Below, piece after piece: positions 34,060 through 45,615 of a stretch of DNA of 64,000 nt; within the stretch, counting starts at the first letter, position 1, and each line of letters begins with the position of its first letter. Made by a program: the position numbers and the translations under genes. The notes below the pieces were generated by a model, which was given only the letters and a program-made list of their open reading frames with translations, was not told where the DNA came from and did no database searches. The stretch covers positions 12,718,501-12,782,500 of the forward strand of contig OY754470.1 of NCBI GenBank assembly GCA_963575645.1, read 5' to 3'. The stretch comes from Xanthostigma xanthostigma (Eukaryota; Arthropoda; Insecta; Raphidioptera; Raphidiidae).

Positions 34060-34075
34060 CTGTAAAAAAAATAAC
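34060..34075 (-). other. splice acceptor of the goosecoid exon
   Basis: On the minus strand a run of T ends in ACAG immediately before GTATGGTTC (Val-Trp-Phe). Open reading continues upstream of this point for 27 codons, but that part is low-complexity and unlike any homeodomain, so it is read as intron. Confidence 0.75.
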
Positions 34076-35345
34076 GAAATAAATACAACGTTGATTTCCT
34101 TTTGATTATTTTGGAATAAAAAAAGCGTAGCTATGGGCACGCAAAGCGAACGGGAAATTTTGTTTTAAAAAAGTTAAATAAAATCAAACATTTTATTTAA
34201 ATTTGAGAAACACAAAGGTATTTCTATTCGATTTAAAGCGGAATAATAGAAAAAAGTTTGAAAAAATCGCCATTATAATGTATAACGTATAATAAAGTAC
34301 TCCATAATATCATCTGAACAGAATAGAGTCGGTGGCGCGTCGAACGGCAATTGTTCCTGAAACAAAAACAATAGGTACGTGCGCATTCAACATTCTTCAT
34401 TTTCCTCCGTAGTCGATTCCGTGCTTAAAGGAAAGTTGCCACTTGCATACAATTCTAGTTTACATTCCCAAGTCGATGAAATTCAGTTTAACCCCTTCGG
34501 ACCTGAATTTTATATTTTTGATTCATTAGGGTGTTGAGCTTGTTTAGGGTGTAATTAAGGTATATTCAGTGAAAAACTAAATTTAACATTTACAGAATGA
34601 AATGGGCAACAGATCAAAAAAATTTATTTTTACGATAATCATTAACATAGCCCATAGGATGTTTAATTACTTTTTAAGTATAATTAGTAAAGTTATCATA
34701 AAATTGAAATAAATATCCGCACAAGAAAAATAGATTACATCATGAAAATGCATAAGTTATACTAAGTAATACATAATCAGAATGTACACTTTTACCAGCT
34801 TTGCGTGAATCCATGACAGCGGTCAACACTTGAGTCGATATTTCTACCTGCCCACATAGTATTTGTTTTGTTTGGCATGTCTATCTCACATAAGCCTCAA
34901 GCAGAATGAAATGTTTATATTTGATATTTAATTACACTGATTTAAATTACCCGCGTTAGAATAGTATGTCCATTGAAATGGCCGCCAGGACCGAAGGGGT
35001 TAAATCACAATCAATGCATATAAATACAATTATAACGAGAGTCATGCTATTTCGTTTTCAATTGAGCTAAGGACATTTCATATTATGACAAAATGAAAGA
35101 ACGCTTTCTCAGATTTTTTTGTGTTTGTGTCAACATAATTTATAGATTTAGATCGATTTTGATAAGATTTGGTACTTACTCAATTTGTTTCAAAACTTAA
35201 TGAGAATAATGGAATCTGTAACAATATACCTCTATAACAAGCCTTTTATTAATGACCTTAGTTATCAAGCGCCTATAGTGTACAATATAGTTTAAGCCCA
35301 GTTAACAAGTTCTAAATTCCAGAACTGTTAAAAGTATATATATAA
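34076..35345 (-). other. presumed intron of the goosecoid gene
   Basis: No homeodomain N-terminal half is recognisable here on the minus strand. A second acceptor-like TTTCAG followed by a GC-richer stretch lies near 34317-34360 (minus), but its frames do not read as homeodomain. The rest is AT-rich with no element I recognise. The intron probably continues into the repeat-rich DNA above 35.3 kb. Confidence 0.4.
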
Positions 35346-35925
35346 CTAGCGGTGCCGCCCGGTTTCACCCGGGTGCAAAAGAACGAATGGGGAAGGGAGG
35401 GACATGAGTACGCACATTTATCTAAGTTTACCGAGATGAATGTTGTGTCCAAATTTCATGATGATCGGAGTTACCGTTCAAAAATTTTTGTCGATAAAAA
35501 GCAGTATTTTTTAAGTAATAAATGTCTTTTAAATCAATAATTACTATAATTAATAAAATATAATAAATATTTAATTGAACAGTCTTCAAATAAGCTAATA
35601 ATTAGTTTTATTTAATTTTAATTAGTCGTAAATAAAATTAAAATAAATTTAAATGTAAGCCTTAGAAGAAAGTAATGTAGAAATTAAAAAATCTATCCGC
35701 CCAAAGTGGGGCTCAAACCCACGACCCTGATATTAACAGACGCATGCTCTACCGACTGACCCAGCCGGGCTTGTGAATGTACGACCTAATATTGATATAT
35801 GTAGTTACGGCATTTCACCTGAATAGAAGCTGTTTTTGAGATACATTTTGCAATATTTTTTATTGATGCTCCGCTTTTATTGGTCGTAGCGTGATATTAT
35901 ATAGCCTATAGCCTTCCTCAATAAA
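35346..35925 (-). mobile_element. Helitron-like element with tRNA-like passenger, copy 2 (5' truncated)
   Basis: The plus strand starts A|CTAGCGGTGCCGCCCGG, the complement of the CCGGGCGG..CCGCTAG end. It is homologous to 5984-6677 through the tRNA-like segment up to GGAAGGCTATAGGCTATA, then stops at about 35925. The first ~100 bp of the element are missing. Confidence 0.7.
35698..35770 (-). pseudogene. tRNA-Lys-derived sequence in Helitron copy 2 (anticodon position GTT)
   Basis: 73 nt, GCCCGGCTGGGTCAGTCGG at the 5' end, loop CTGTTAA, and a perfect T-arm GTGGG/CCCAC. The acceptor stem pairs at six of seven positions including G-U pairs. The anticodon stem is disrupted at three of five positions. 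Overall it matches tRNA-Lys, although the anticodon triplet now reads GTT. A decayed copy of the same passenger as 6247-6319. Confidence 0.7.
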
Positions 35926-36316
35926 GTTTGTATCAGCATCATCAAAATGGAAAAATCAATTTTGAATAATTTGGGTACACTTTCAGCTATAGGTCTAAAT
36001 TTAAAATACGGGATACCTTTTTTTCTGGCTGTTTTAAGGTTTATGTAAAAAGAGGGTAAAAAACATTATCATGCAAAAGGACACCCTTCCCCAATATATA
36101 CAACCAATTGAGTACAATTTCCCGTTCAAATCTCGGTAACTATTTATCTGTACTAGAAACGTAGAAATTGAATTCAACCAAATTTGCAAATTTAAAAACT
36201 TTTCAATATCTGATAAATTGAATCTATCTTTTTATAAGCTTCTATTTAGTTTCACATTTCTGTATGTCTGCAAGGGTAAAATCTTCTATAATAATATTTA
36301 AATAACAAGTGAAAAA

Positions 36317-36890
36317 AAAATTGGTTGTCTGTAAAGTCGGTTTACGGACGATAGTTTTACGTGATAACGTATTCCGTAATACATAACCTAAATTTATATA
36401 ATAATTATAATAATTCGAATCTATGATATTGCATCTTTCGCTTCAAATTTAGGTTAATTTTATTTATTTAAATTACTTACCACCTATAATATAATTTTTT
36501 TTTAACTTTCTATCGTATTTATTTTAAGTCTCTAAGATTAGCTGTCATAATATTTTGAAAACAATTGTTTCACTGTTTATATAAAATTCCAAAACCTACT
36601 TACAATATTTAAGTATTTTCATACGTCAAAAAATTGATTTTTATAATGATAAAATTTGTATGAAAACGATTTTTTCGAGAGATGAAACCTAGCTAAAACG
36701 ATTTTTTGCCGCCCAAAATCCCTTTTCAGTAAATTTCATCCAAATCGTTAGGGCCGTTTTCGAGAAAAGCACGCACAGGGTCAGGTGGAACGTTACGAAC
36801 GTTACACTTTTTCGTGCATGCAGCCAGTGTTTTATCAATTTATAAGATTGGTGATTCATCAATTTATAAGACGTTATCACGTCAAAAAAA
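36317..36890 (+). mobile_element. TTGG-family dispersed repeat, copy 4 (interior shared with 52.3-52.8 kb)
   Basis: Left end TTGGTTGTCTGTAAAGTCGG at 36322, right end AGACGTTATCACGTC at 36870. Its roughly 360 bp interior (36405-36765) is homologous, in reverse, to 52266-52755, which lacks the TTGG ends. Confidence 0.65.
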
Positions 36891-37575
36891 ATAGAAAATA
36901 TAACAGATGGTGGAAGTTCCGGTGCTAGTGGTGGAAGTACGTGTCTCAAGCCGTCGTTTCTCAAGATGACGATAGGATTAGAAATTATACAATATAGTAA
37001 TGCGCTTACTATATTAATAATTATAAAATTAAAAATACATTGAGTACAATTTTTCTTTTAAACAAGCTTTTATTATTTTGTTAACACACCAATAGTATAT
37101 GCTACTTGAACGACTCTGGGCGTTTTGCTTTAACAGTGATTTAGTTCCGTTCATTTTATTTATTTTTTATCGCATTATTTTTTTCTATGAAAATTTTGAC
37201 CTAATTATTATAACAAATTTCTCAGAAATGTTCGTATAGTGCGCTTACAATTATTTGTCGGATTATAGATGCGTCTCGACTTCAAAAAGTTTTAGAGCCA
37301 CGGGTGTAAGTACTGCGCTCGCTATGGTACGCCTCATAATGGGCCCTATTATGGATGTATGTCGCTATTGTTAGCGAGTCACGTGACTCGCTATGCTGGC
37401 GATATAGCGATAATTTGTTCAAAACGCGATTACGGAATAAAACTCGCTAATTTTTTTATCTATTCTCGCTATAATTTCTCGCTATATGTGTTATATTTAG
37501 CGTCAACTCGAGAGCACCAGTTATTCATATAGCGACGTATAACCTGTTTAATAACCTGTCAAATTTTAAAGTGTT

Positions 37576-37638
37576 ATGGCGTTGGGAGGTTTCGTTGAGA
37601 TTCTTTTACTAGAAGAAATAATTAATCAAGAAGAATTG
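37576..37638 (+). pseudogene. possible first coding exon remnant of the Harbinger transposase
   Basis: ATG-initiated MALGGFVEILLLEEIINQEE followed by GTGAGT, a consensus donor site, with a TTTTCAG acceptor at 37699-37705. A short leucine/glutamate-rich leader is typical of insect Harbinger transposases, but no further transposase sequence follows. Confidence 0.3.
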
Positions 37639-37705
37639 TGAGTAGAAATTAAAATAATTCCATAAAAAAGTTAATACATAACAAAATTAATTTTATTATT
37701 TTCAG

Positions 37706-37828
37706 TCATTTATTAAACACAAATTCTGTTGGTTTTCCAATACCGGGATTTAACATTTTATTAATTTGAAAAAAATCTACAATATGTTTATACTGCTCAT
37801 TATTGGTTTTTGAAATTCTTTGCGACAT
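37706..37828 (-). pseudogene. possible accessory-ORF remnant of the Harbinger element
   Basis: 40 codons, MSQRISKTNNEQYKHIVDFF then QINKMLNPGIGKPTEFVFNK. The KTNNEQY..IVDFF pattern resembles the start of the Myb/SANT-like protein that Harbinger elements encode beside the transposase (family knowledge; resemblance by eye only). Far too short to be functional. Confidence 0.35.
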
Positions 37829-38359
37829 ATTTTTCAATACACAAGTACGTCTCAATTGTCAAATGTCAACTTACAAGTAAGTAAGGTTAGTTTTGAACTG
37901 CACTGAAGATGGTTGTAGAAGGAAATGTTACTAGACATAGCGAGGTACGATAGCGGTTTGTATTTTAGCGATGTGAATAGCGAGAGGCCATGGGTAATCG
38001 CATTTTTACTATTGTCGCTATCACCATCGCTATAAATTATAAAATAGCGAGTGAATTTTAGCGAGATCAAAATAGCGAGAACGATCCGTAATAGGGCCCA
38101 ATGACGCTCGCCTGGAGTTCAGTTGCTCAAGAACGCGCACCACATGTTTTTTTTCGGCAAAATCCTAAACAAACGTGACTTGTTAAAATTTCTAGAGGTT
38201 TATGAAAATGAACCTATAATTTAGGATCCAAAAAAATAAATATCCTATGTTACCCATGTTGAAAACAAGTGAACACGGAACGTATGTGTAACACTCGTCT
38301 GTGAGAGACTCGTCGAAATTTTCGGCGGGCGACGTGTGTGTAATTAGGCCTTAAACATA

Positions 38360-38843
38360 TCTATACATCTTACATATAAATAAAATTAAAGTGTCTGTTT
38401 GTAATGTCAAAATTACAGATTTTTACTAAATGCATATGAAAGTATATTATACAATACATTTATGGTAGGGGAGGACGGGGTCAATTGTAACACGGGTCAA
38501 TTGTAACAGTATTTATGTACATTCAGTCACCAGCGACTGAATGTACATATCAATGCAGTAGTATCATTTTCTCATTTTGTTGGTAAATGTCACTAAAATA
38601 GTCCCTGTTACAATTGACCCGTGTTACAATTGACCCCGCCCTCCCCTACTTATAACAAAAAAACAATTTTAAATTTTTTTGTCTGTTTATTTGTTCCGAC
38701 AAATCTCCGAAACGACTGGACCGATTTTGACGGAACTTTCACTGGCAGATAGCTGATGTTTTAAAAAAATAGGAAAGTCGTTTCTTAAACTCTGCGAACA
38801 TAAACATAAATTCCACACGGACAAAGTTGCGGGTTACAGCTAG
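38360..38843 (+). mobile_element. Helitron-like element (ACAGCTAG end), split by a MITE
   Basis: A|TCTATACATCTTACATATAA at the 5' end, a GAAACGACTGGACCGATTTTG block, and GCGGGTTACAGCTAG|T at the 3' end. 299 bp without the nested MITE. This type is common in insect genomes. Confidence 0.7.
38465..38649. mobile_element. MITE with GTAGGGGAGGACGGGGTCAA ends
   Basis: Long inverted ends (GTAGGGGAGGACGGGGTCAA and complement; one mismatch) contain a doubled GGTCAATTGTAACA motif. A second, inner palindrome of about 36 bp (TGTACATTCAGTC and complement) is at 38513-38549. The flanks TTATG/TTATA may be an imperfect duplication. Nested in the Helitron-like element. Confidence 0.75.
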
Positions 38844-40186
38844 TTCAATTTATTATTAAAAGTCTTTCTGGAATTATGCGCGTCGTTGTCTGTAAGAATT
38901 TTATATATGAAAAGATTTGTGATATTTTCAAAAAAAAAATAAAAAAATGAAAAAGTAACTAAGGCTAGGAATGGGTACTTTTTGCGTTTATTGACGTCAG
39001 CATGCTGTTTTCTATAAGTATTACTGAATTTGAAAAAAATTCTTGAGCTCATAAAATTCAACTTGCTTCTTTCTCGATGACTTCAGTTGACGAGCGTCTA
39101 TAATCTGAAATCTGTGTATCGATGACAAATTCGAGTTTTGTAAATCCACTAACGCTCAAAATTACGTCGTTTCAGTTTAACTGACAAGTTAAAAAAATAT
39201 AAACGAAATATTAACCCTTAGTCTAGTTTGCATATTTGTATTTTATAATGATGTACGTTTGTACATACACAGTAAACATACAGGATGGCATAAAATAGTA
39301 GGTTATGTTTCTGGTGCAGAATGACCAAAGAGATATTAGACTAGAGTACGCGAGTGAGCCGTGAAAGTGTCTGCAATTCAGACAGAGAACAATTCCTTAT
39401 CTCTATGGTAACTAATGATACAAAACAATGCTGATTTGAGTAAACATAAATATCTGGTTTTCTGGGTTTTCTGTATACTGGGTTATATTTCGGAACATGC
39501 TCAATATAAGGAGTTCTGGATACTAGGCTGCTTATTAATAATTACTAAGTGTAAAGCTTTGTTAGCTAACGTTAAAGTAAAGTTTGATAAAAGATATAAT
39601 TTTAAGGTTACCTTAGCGAAAAAAACTTTTCTAATAAAAATCCTATAATAAAATTAATATTTTTTGTCTTATTTAATATTATTTTCACACTTAAAAAGAA
39701 AAATACTATTTTTTCCTGATATTATTCGTAAAATATACGCATGAAGTTTCCCGGATGCGAATATTCGCAAATGCGAATTCGAATGTTCGTTACATCGCTA
39801 TTATCGACATAATCTAAATAAAAAGTGAGAAAAAAAATCCGAGCTAAATTAATCCGAATAAGCGACATGCAATTTTAGGCACCACCCAGTATAGTCGTAC
39901 ATACGTCTGCTGGCGTATAATAATATGATTCTCACAACGAAAACAAAAGAGTTGCGAGAGCAAACAAAAGACGGTCGCGGTGCGTCGCTTCACAGCCGCT
40001 CCGCAATCCGCAAGAGTAAACTATGCGTACTACGCGTTGCATTCAGAAACAATATTTTTTTTGTTTTAAAACATTACTTATTTTATCAATGAAACATTAA
40101 GTACCTAAATCCCTATTAAAGTCTATTAGCAGAACTGGGCAAGGCAAAAAAAGACTCAAAGTTGTTGATACAGGTAAAGTGGGAGC
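38844..40186. other. AT-rich spacer
   Basis: A 77-codon open frame at 39415-39648 has no family resemblance. Nothing else recognised. Confidence 0.4.
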
Positions 40187-40189
40187 TGA

Positions 40190-40463
40190 GGCTTAACTCA
40201 GACGTACCACTTTCTGCCCACAAAACAGTGGTTCTAATGTGGTTGAACTCGATTACTTTCCATCAACAGTTTTGTGGACACGCAATTCATTTGCGATAGT
40301 TTTCTTTGTGGGCGCTATTATCAACGCACGACGACTGTTGTTAACACCGACCACAATCTGTCGTCCGTCTGAACGCTATCACGACATTCCGTACAATTCT
40401 CAATAGACGACCACTTTTTTGTGGTAATAATGTGGGCGGAAAGTGGTACGTCTGAGTTAAGCC
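40190..40463. mobile_element. MITE with GGCTTAACTCAGACGTACCA ends
   Basis: GGCTTAACTCAGACGTACCA and its perfect complement bound 274 bp; the inverted repeat continues through CTTTCYGCCCACA. A 3 bp direct repeat TGA (40187-40189, 40464-40466) fits a Harbinger-like element, tentatively. Confidence 0.75.
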
Positions 40464-40696
40464 TGATATCTCACATTTTGACGCGCAGTCTCTTATGTAC
40501 TTATATGCTCGCGGCAGTCCGTTATTTTTAGTATGACCGAAGACTAGATTTTAGCTGAAGTTTAAGTTCGGTTTTTTCTCATCTGCGGCCAAAGTCGATG
40601 CTAAAACGTAAGGGAAATTATGCTTATGGCAAACTGAACGCAAGAAGAAGTGTTCTTTCATTTCTTAATTGATGATAGGTGAGTGTGTATTTAAAT

Positions 40697-41147
40697 AAAG
40701 GCCGCTGCACACGAGGCTAGAAACACTGCTTGGAGTTCTGCTAGCCGGTAGGCTGGGTACGAAGCTGAAATGACGTCACTGCGGGCTCGTCTGCTAGCTC
40801 GCAGGATAGGTTTTAAAATTAGAACAGGGGCTATTTTCCTTGCTAGGTCCGCTGCTAGGTATGAGCAAGAACCAATCAGGAAGCAGTATCTTGTCACGTG
40901 GGCGACTTGAACAAACGCCCCCAAACCAACATAGCTTCATTATGCTCAGAGTCAGACAACAGACACGTTTTGCTCTGTGTTTAGGTATATTTGAACTGTC
41001 ACTGCGAGCGCACCAGATTTATTCACAAAACTAGCTTGAAAAAACGTCTCGTGCGAAGCGAACATATAACAGTAATCAAGAAAACCGGCGCTAGAAAACT
41101 TGTAGGCAAATCTAGCAGCGTTTCAAGCCTCGTGTGCAGCGGTCTTA
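40697..41147. mobile_element. CACACGAGGCT-type MITE, copy 4
   Basis: AAAGGCCGCTGCACACGAGG and CTCGTGTGCAGCGGTCTT ends, interior CTGAAATGACGTCACTGCGG, AGCAAGAACCAATCAGGAAG, GTCACGTGGGCGAC. Opposite orientation to copies 2 and 3. The clean ends make it a good reference copy. Confidence 0.7.
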
Positions 41148-43012
41148 AAATAATACAAACAATTTTTTTGTCCGCAAATTCGATATTCGGCTCTTGGTCC
41201 AAGCCAAATTTTTTTCCGAAGGTTTAATTTTCGGGCGAAGGCGTACGAAGCTTCAATCGGATTTTAGTTATTTTGTTTGCCATACATCAGGTCGCTTAAT
41301 CTAACCAATAGTCTATTTCAACATTACTGAAACTCCTCCTTGCAACGTACATTATTCGTAGTCGGTGCCGACATCACTGAGTACCAACAGAACGATCGGT
41401 ACTCGGTACGTGGAACGGTACATATATGTTCGCGCAGAGGTAGGGACTGGGAATCCCAGCCTGAGCTACAGCCTCGTCCCTCGGGCCACGATCAATGCAA
41501 CTCTAATTAACCTTCTGTTGAATTTTTGATCCACTTGAAACAATGAAATGTTTTCATACCAAACAAAATTAACCCCCGCTTATGTTGATACGAGGTAATA
41601 GAATAATCTCTGGTTTGAATTAAACGCGCGTTGCTACAACACACATACATACATACACTCTCTCTCTCTCTCTTTCGTACACACATACTCTGAGAGATAT
41701 AGGGGAAGAGGGAGAAGTATATTTTGCGAGAGAAAAAAAGAGACGGACGTCCGACGCAACTGATCGAGCAGAGTTAGAACGATTGTCGATAACGTCGTTG
41801 ATTTTGTTCACGTAACCGCAACTATACACTCAACTCGCACGAGTTCAGACTTTTTCGATTTCATCGCAACGAGTCGAGCCCGAAAAATGCATATCTCATG
41901 GTGGATTTTTGATACGAGTTTATTTTAAATAGCTGTTCCCTGCGGCTCCGTACGCGATTGTGAGGAAACACGGTAGCGACAAAAGTAATGGAGTTTTTGG
42001 CTATATATAGATATTATAGAGGAACTAATAAAAAATACCTAAGCAAACAAAAAAGTATGATCTAACTGCTAAAAAACAATTTTTTAAAGCGCGCGTTGAG
42101 ACACAACCGTCCGCAATACCCGCAGCCCTGCCCGCGCGACAGGCAGCCTTTGTGGTATTAAGTCGTTGGAGGGGGAAGCGGTGAATGAAAGTTTCGGGTT
42201 AAAGTCCCGACAATAACATTGTTGGAAAGTAAATTTTTCTTATATAGTATTGTAACTGTAACAATATGATACCTATCCAATTATTAACATCAATTTATTT
42301 CCAATGTATTTTGACGAAGTACAGTTTTTAATAGCGTAAGTTACTCCTTGTAACATTAGCTATCTGCAGCGAAAGTCAGTTTCAATAATTTATTGATGTT
42401 ATCAGTGATATACAAGGACGTAGATTTTTATATCTGAGGGGAGGGGTAAATAAAAAAAAACAATATTTTTTAAGTTTAATTAATACGAATGATCTATTTT
42501 TTAATAATCTAAGTTGAAAAATTTTGCCGTGTGCACATTTGGTGAGCAAAAAAAAAAACAAACAGGTCTTTCTTTCGTTTTCGCGCACGCTTCCTGGGGA
42601 GGTAATTACTCTCTATATCCCTCCCCCCATATCGACGCCCTTGGTGATCTATATAAAATAAAGTTTGAAATGAACAGAGACCGTTTGCAGCCGACATTTT
42701 ACTAGCTCTCTTTATATATAACCCGACATTTGACAACATTATATCTGATCATTTTATATGACATATTTTTGACGACTTTATTTTGAATAAATAAGTGTTT
42801 AACGGTTAATTTGTAACTATTCACGATTTTTAAGGATATTTAAAGACGATTAAGCACGATATAAGTGTCTCAACCTGTCGTGTAAGTAAACAAAACCATA
42901 AAATATCATTGCTTGAAATATATTTTTAACAAAGTTTTAATCTATTGAATTAATTGATTTCAAAATTTCGAATCTTGCATTACTTCTGGCGTGATGGTAT
43001 TTTATTGATTAG
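41148..43012. other. spacer with microsatellites
   Basis: Contains ACAT and CT tandem runs at 41633-41675. Moderately GC-rich patches near 41340-41480 and 42110-42190 give no recognisable protein on either strand. Confidence 0.4.
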
Positions 43013-43153
43013 ATATAGAATGTAATCTCCGAATATTTAGAATGGACACAGGCTATATTATCGCGTTAAGTAAAAAGACCAATTTTGCAGCGTAAGTCGA
43101 CGAAAAAACAGTGACAATCTACAAATTCGGACGAAGCCGAACCGAGCTGCTAT
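43013..43153 (+). mobile_element. Helitron-like element, 5' truncated
   Basis: Shares GTAATCTCCGA, a GACGAAAAAACAGTGACAA block and CGAAGCCGAACCGAGCTGCTAT with 9701-9943; the terminal CTAG has mutated to CTAT. Confidence 0.6.
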
Positions 43154-44149
43154 TACAAATCTAGGGAATGCTAAGTCCATCTATATATCTTACGTCTTTG
43201 GTCGCTACACATTCGCAAATTCTCAAGTACGCACAAAGAATGCTTGACTTAAAAAAAATAAAATTTAATAAAAAAAAAGTACACAGCCGGAAATGTTGAC
43301 AGAAAAATTTATTATGATATACACAAGAAAAACATAAAAGTTCTCTTCATAAAAATACGAAAAAGATTAGTTAAATTGTGACGGGTGAGCCAATCTGTCT
43401 GATTCCAATATACTAAAGTTCTTCGGTTATATAGACACAGGAGGTCATATAGTTTTGAACAAATAAATGTATCTTCGCTTTAGTAATAATAATTATAATA
43501 ATTAATTGTATCATATAAAATGGTACCTAGATATTATATTTTGGTACCTATGAAAATCCTGAAATCAATAATATCTGGTTGGATGCCCGTAAATAGTTCA
43601 TAGTTAATTATAGAAACTGTATTACGAAATCTAAATGATCAAGAAAGCATCTTAAGATCTGGTATTCTAATAATAACCGAGGACGTAACATAGTGGTGAA
43701 AGCACTAAGCTAGAGTGACCATTTTTTTATTTTATCGTAAAACAATCGGGACAGAAAGTGTTTGTTCAGTTCGCTGATAAAAGACTTCATTTTTATTAGT
43801 AGCTTAAGTTACTTCTTACAACAAACATCGGCATGCGCAAAGACGAATGACCTTTTTTTTAGTAACCTAAATAATGCGAAAACGAATAACCTTTATTTAG
43901 TAGCCTAAGTTTAACAAATATCAGGCTGCGCGAGCACGAATGACATATTGTAAAATTCACATAATAATCCGTGACACGGCGGCTTTAATCTGGGACTGTC
44001 CCGGAAAATCCGAGACAGCTGGTCACCCTACACTAAACTTGTGTTTGAAAAATATAGGTAGATTCAGCAGACTGTGATTTCACTGTACATTTTTGTAGTT
44101 TACTCATTAAGAAACGATTTTGAGTTATAACATTTTTTTTTGACTTCTT

Positions 44150-44262
44150 CAGAACCTAAAAACATTTAGCGAAAATTATGTTCTAGTGAATAAAAATTGT
44201 TTTTAAATTTTTAGCCTTGTATCCCGTAAATTTTTTCATATCATTAATAACAAGGTGCCTTT
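44150..44262 (+). mobile_element. single-arm Penelope-like tail, family of insertion F
   Basis: TTCTTCAGAACCTAAAAAC, then TTTTAGCCTTGTATCCCGTAA and a CATATCATTAATAACAAGGT terminus match the right arm and tail of insertion F. No palindromic partner here. Confidence 0.5.
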
Positions 44263-44320
44263 TTTTATATATAATAATTTTTGTGAACCCTTGACAGTTG
44301 GGGGCCCTATTAGTCATTAG

Positions 44321-45091
44321 TAGTGATGTGCCGGATATCCGTATCCGTACCCGCGGGTATCCGAGGGAGAAGAAAGATCCGTATCCGTATCCGTTAGTTT
44401 TTGTGCGGATCTTTTACGGATCTTTTACCTTATTAATTTTCAATTCATAGATGAAATTTTATATATATAGGTGATTAGCTAATAATGAAAAACTGTTAAA
44501 TTTCATTCAGATTATTTTTTATTTTTTTAAAATCGTATTTGGCACCTTTTTATTGCAAACATTTATCGTAGTGAGTACCATACCAATAGTACATAACTCA
44601 AAGGTACTAAAAAACTATCTTTATAATGAGACTAGCGGTCCCGCCCGGTTTCACCCGGGTGCAAAAGAACGAATGGGGAAGGAAGAAAAAAAAATTAGGG
44701 GTGGACTACCCCTAACATTTAGGGGGATGAAAAATAGATGTCGGCCGATTCTCATAGATACCGGATAAGCACAAAAAATTTCATCAAAATCGGTCAAGCC
44801 GTTTCGGAGGAGTATGGCAACGAAAACTGTGACACGAGAATTTTATATATATAGATATTGCACATCGCTCTATGGAAAGAGACAATCTGTTATGAGAGTT
44901 AACTCTTAAAGAGGTCAATAAATTTTTCCCATAACAGATAGTATCTTTCCAAAGGTCGATGTGCAATATTTACCGCCGCATACTCTAAGAAAGTAAAGAT
45001 CCGTATCCGTATCCGCGGATCTTGAAACCAAAAATCCGTATTCAGATCCGTATCCGCGGATATACATTTTTAACGATCCGGCACATCACTA
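44321..45091. mobile_element. hAT-type MITE with nested Helitron
   Basis: TAGTGATGTGCCGGAT and ATCCGGCACATCACTA ends; 8 bp direct repeat GTCATTAG/GTCATTAT (44313-44320, 45092-45099). Subterminal regions repeat ATCCGTATCCG many times. A further inverted repeat of about 40 bp (GATATTGCACATCG and complement) lies at 44855-44970. Confidence 0.8.
44632..44855 (-). mobile_element. complete short Helitron-like element nested in the hAT MITE
   Basis: On the minus strand A|TCTATATATATAAAATTCTC ... GAAACGGCTTGACCGATTTT ... CACCCGGGTG ... CCGGGCGGGACCGCTAG|T, 224 bp. Its 3' end is nearly identical to those at 6677 and 35346. Confidence 0.8.
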
Positions 45092-45409
45092 GTCATTATA
45101 TAGATCCGCCCTTGGGTACATCATTTGTTTTGAATTCAAATTGTGAGTTGTGACCAATATATACATTAGATAAACACAATATACCTTTACTTTATTACAC
45201 GACATGTGTATGTGCTACGTATACCGACAGTAGGGTACATATTATGTATGTTGTATGTATATTGTGTGTACATACTAGTAATAATATATACGCAAATCGG
45301 TTTTTCGTTTTATGTAATATTACGTTGTTATTAATGCTTACCACCACACCATACCTACATCCAGCCATACTATTGTATAAAACACACGCAAGAATGCGTA
45401 CATTATACG

Positions 45410-45615
45410 TAAATCTATGGTCACGACGTAAAACCGCCTATGTAAAATTTTTGGTGTCACTACATATTATAAAACAAAGTCCCCCCTCCGCGTCTGTCTG
45501 TCAGTCTGAATGCGCGCATAAACTCAAAAACTACCGAACGGATTTTCATACGGTTTTCACGAATGGGCGGAGTGATTCAAGAGAAAGGTTTATTTGTATA
45601 ATTCATTAATGTTTT
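45410..45615 (+). mobile_element. Helitron-like 5' region fragment
   Basis: CGTCTGTCTGTCAGTCTG, AACTCAAAAACTACCGAACG and GATTTTCATACGGTTTTCAC; a similar arrangement is at 53530-53700. The chance open frame across it is not a gene. Confidence 0.45.

Larger units (their letters stand above)
37341..38099. mobile_element. PIF/Harbinger-type element, non-autonomous
   Basis: GGGCCCTATTATGGAT and ATCCGTAATAGGGCCC ends (one mismatch) with the 3 bp duplication AAT (37338-37340, 38100-38102) fit Harbinger. Subterminal regions are packed with TAGCGA/TCGCTA motifs, possible transposase-binding sites. The centre retains short coding-like pieces. Confidence 0.75.

Noticed and set aside
34317-34362. Acceptor-like TTTCAG and GC-richer stretch on the minus strand, considered as the preceding goosecoid exon
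   Set aside because: None of its frames resembles homeodomain residues 1-46, and no donor site follows.
45244-45609. 121-codon plus-strand frame
   Set aside because: Its second half lies in a Helitron-like fragment and its composition is not protein-like.
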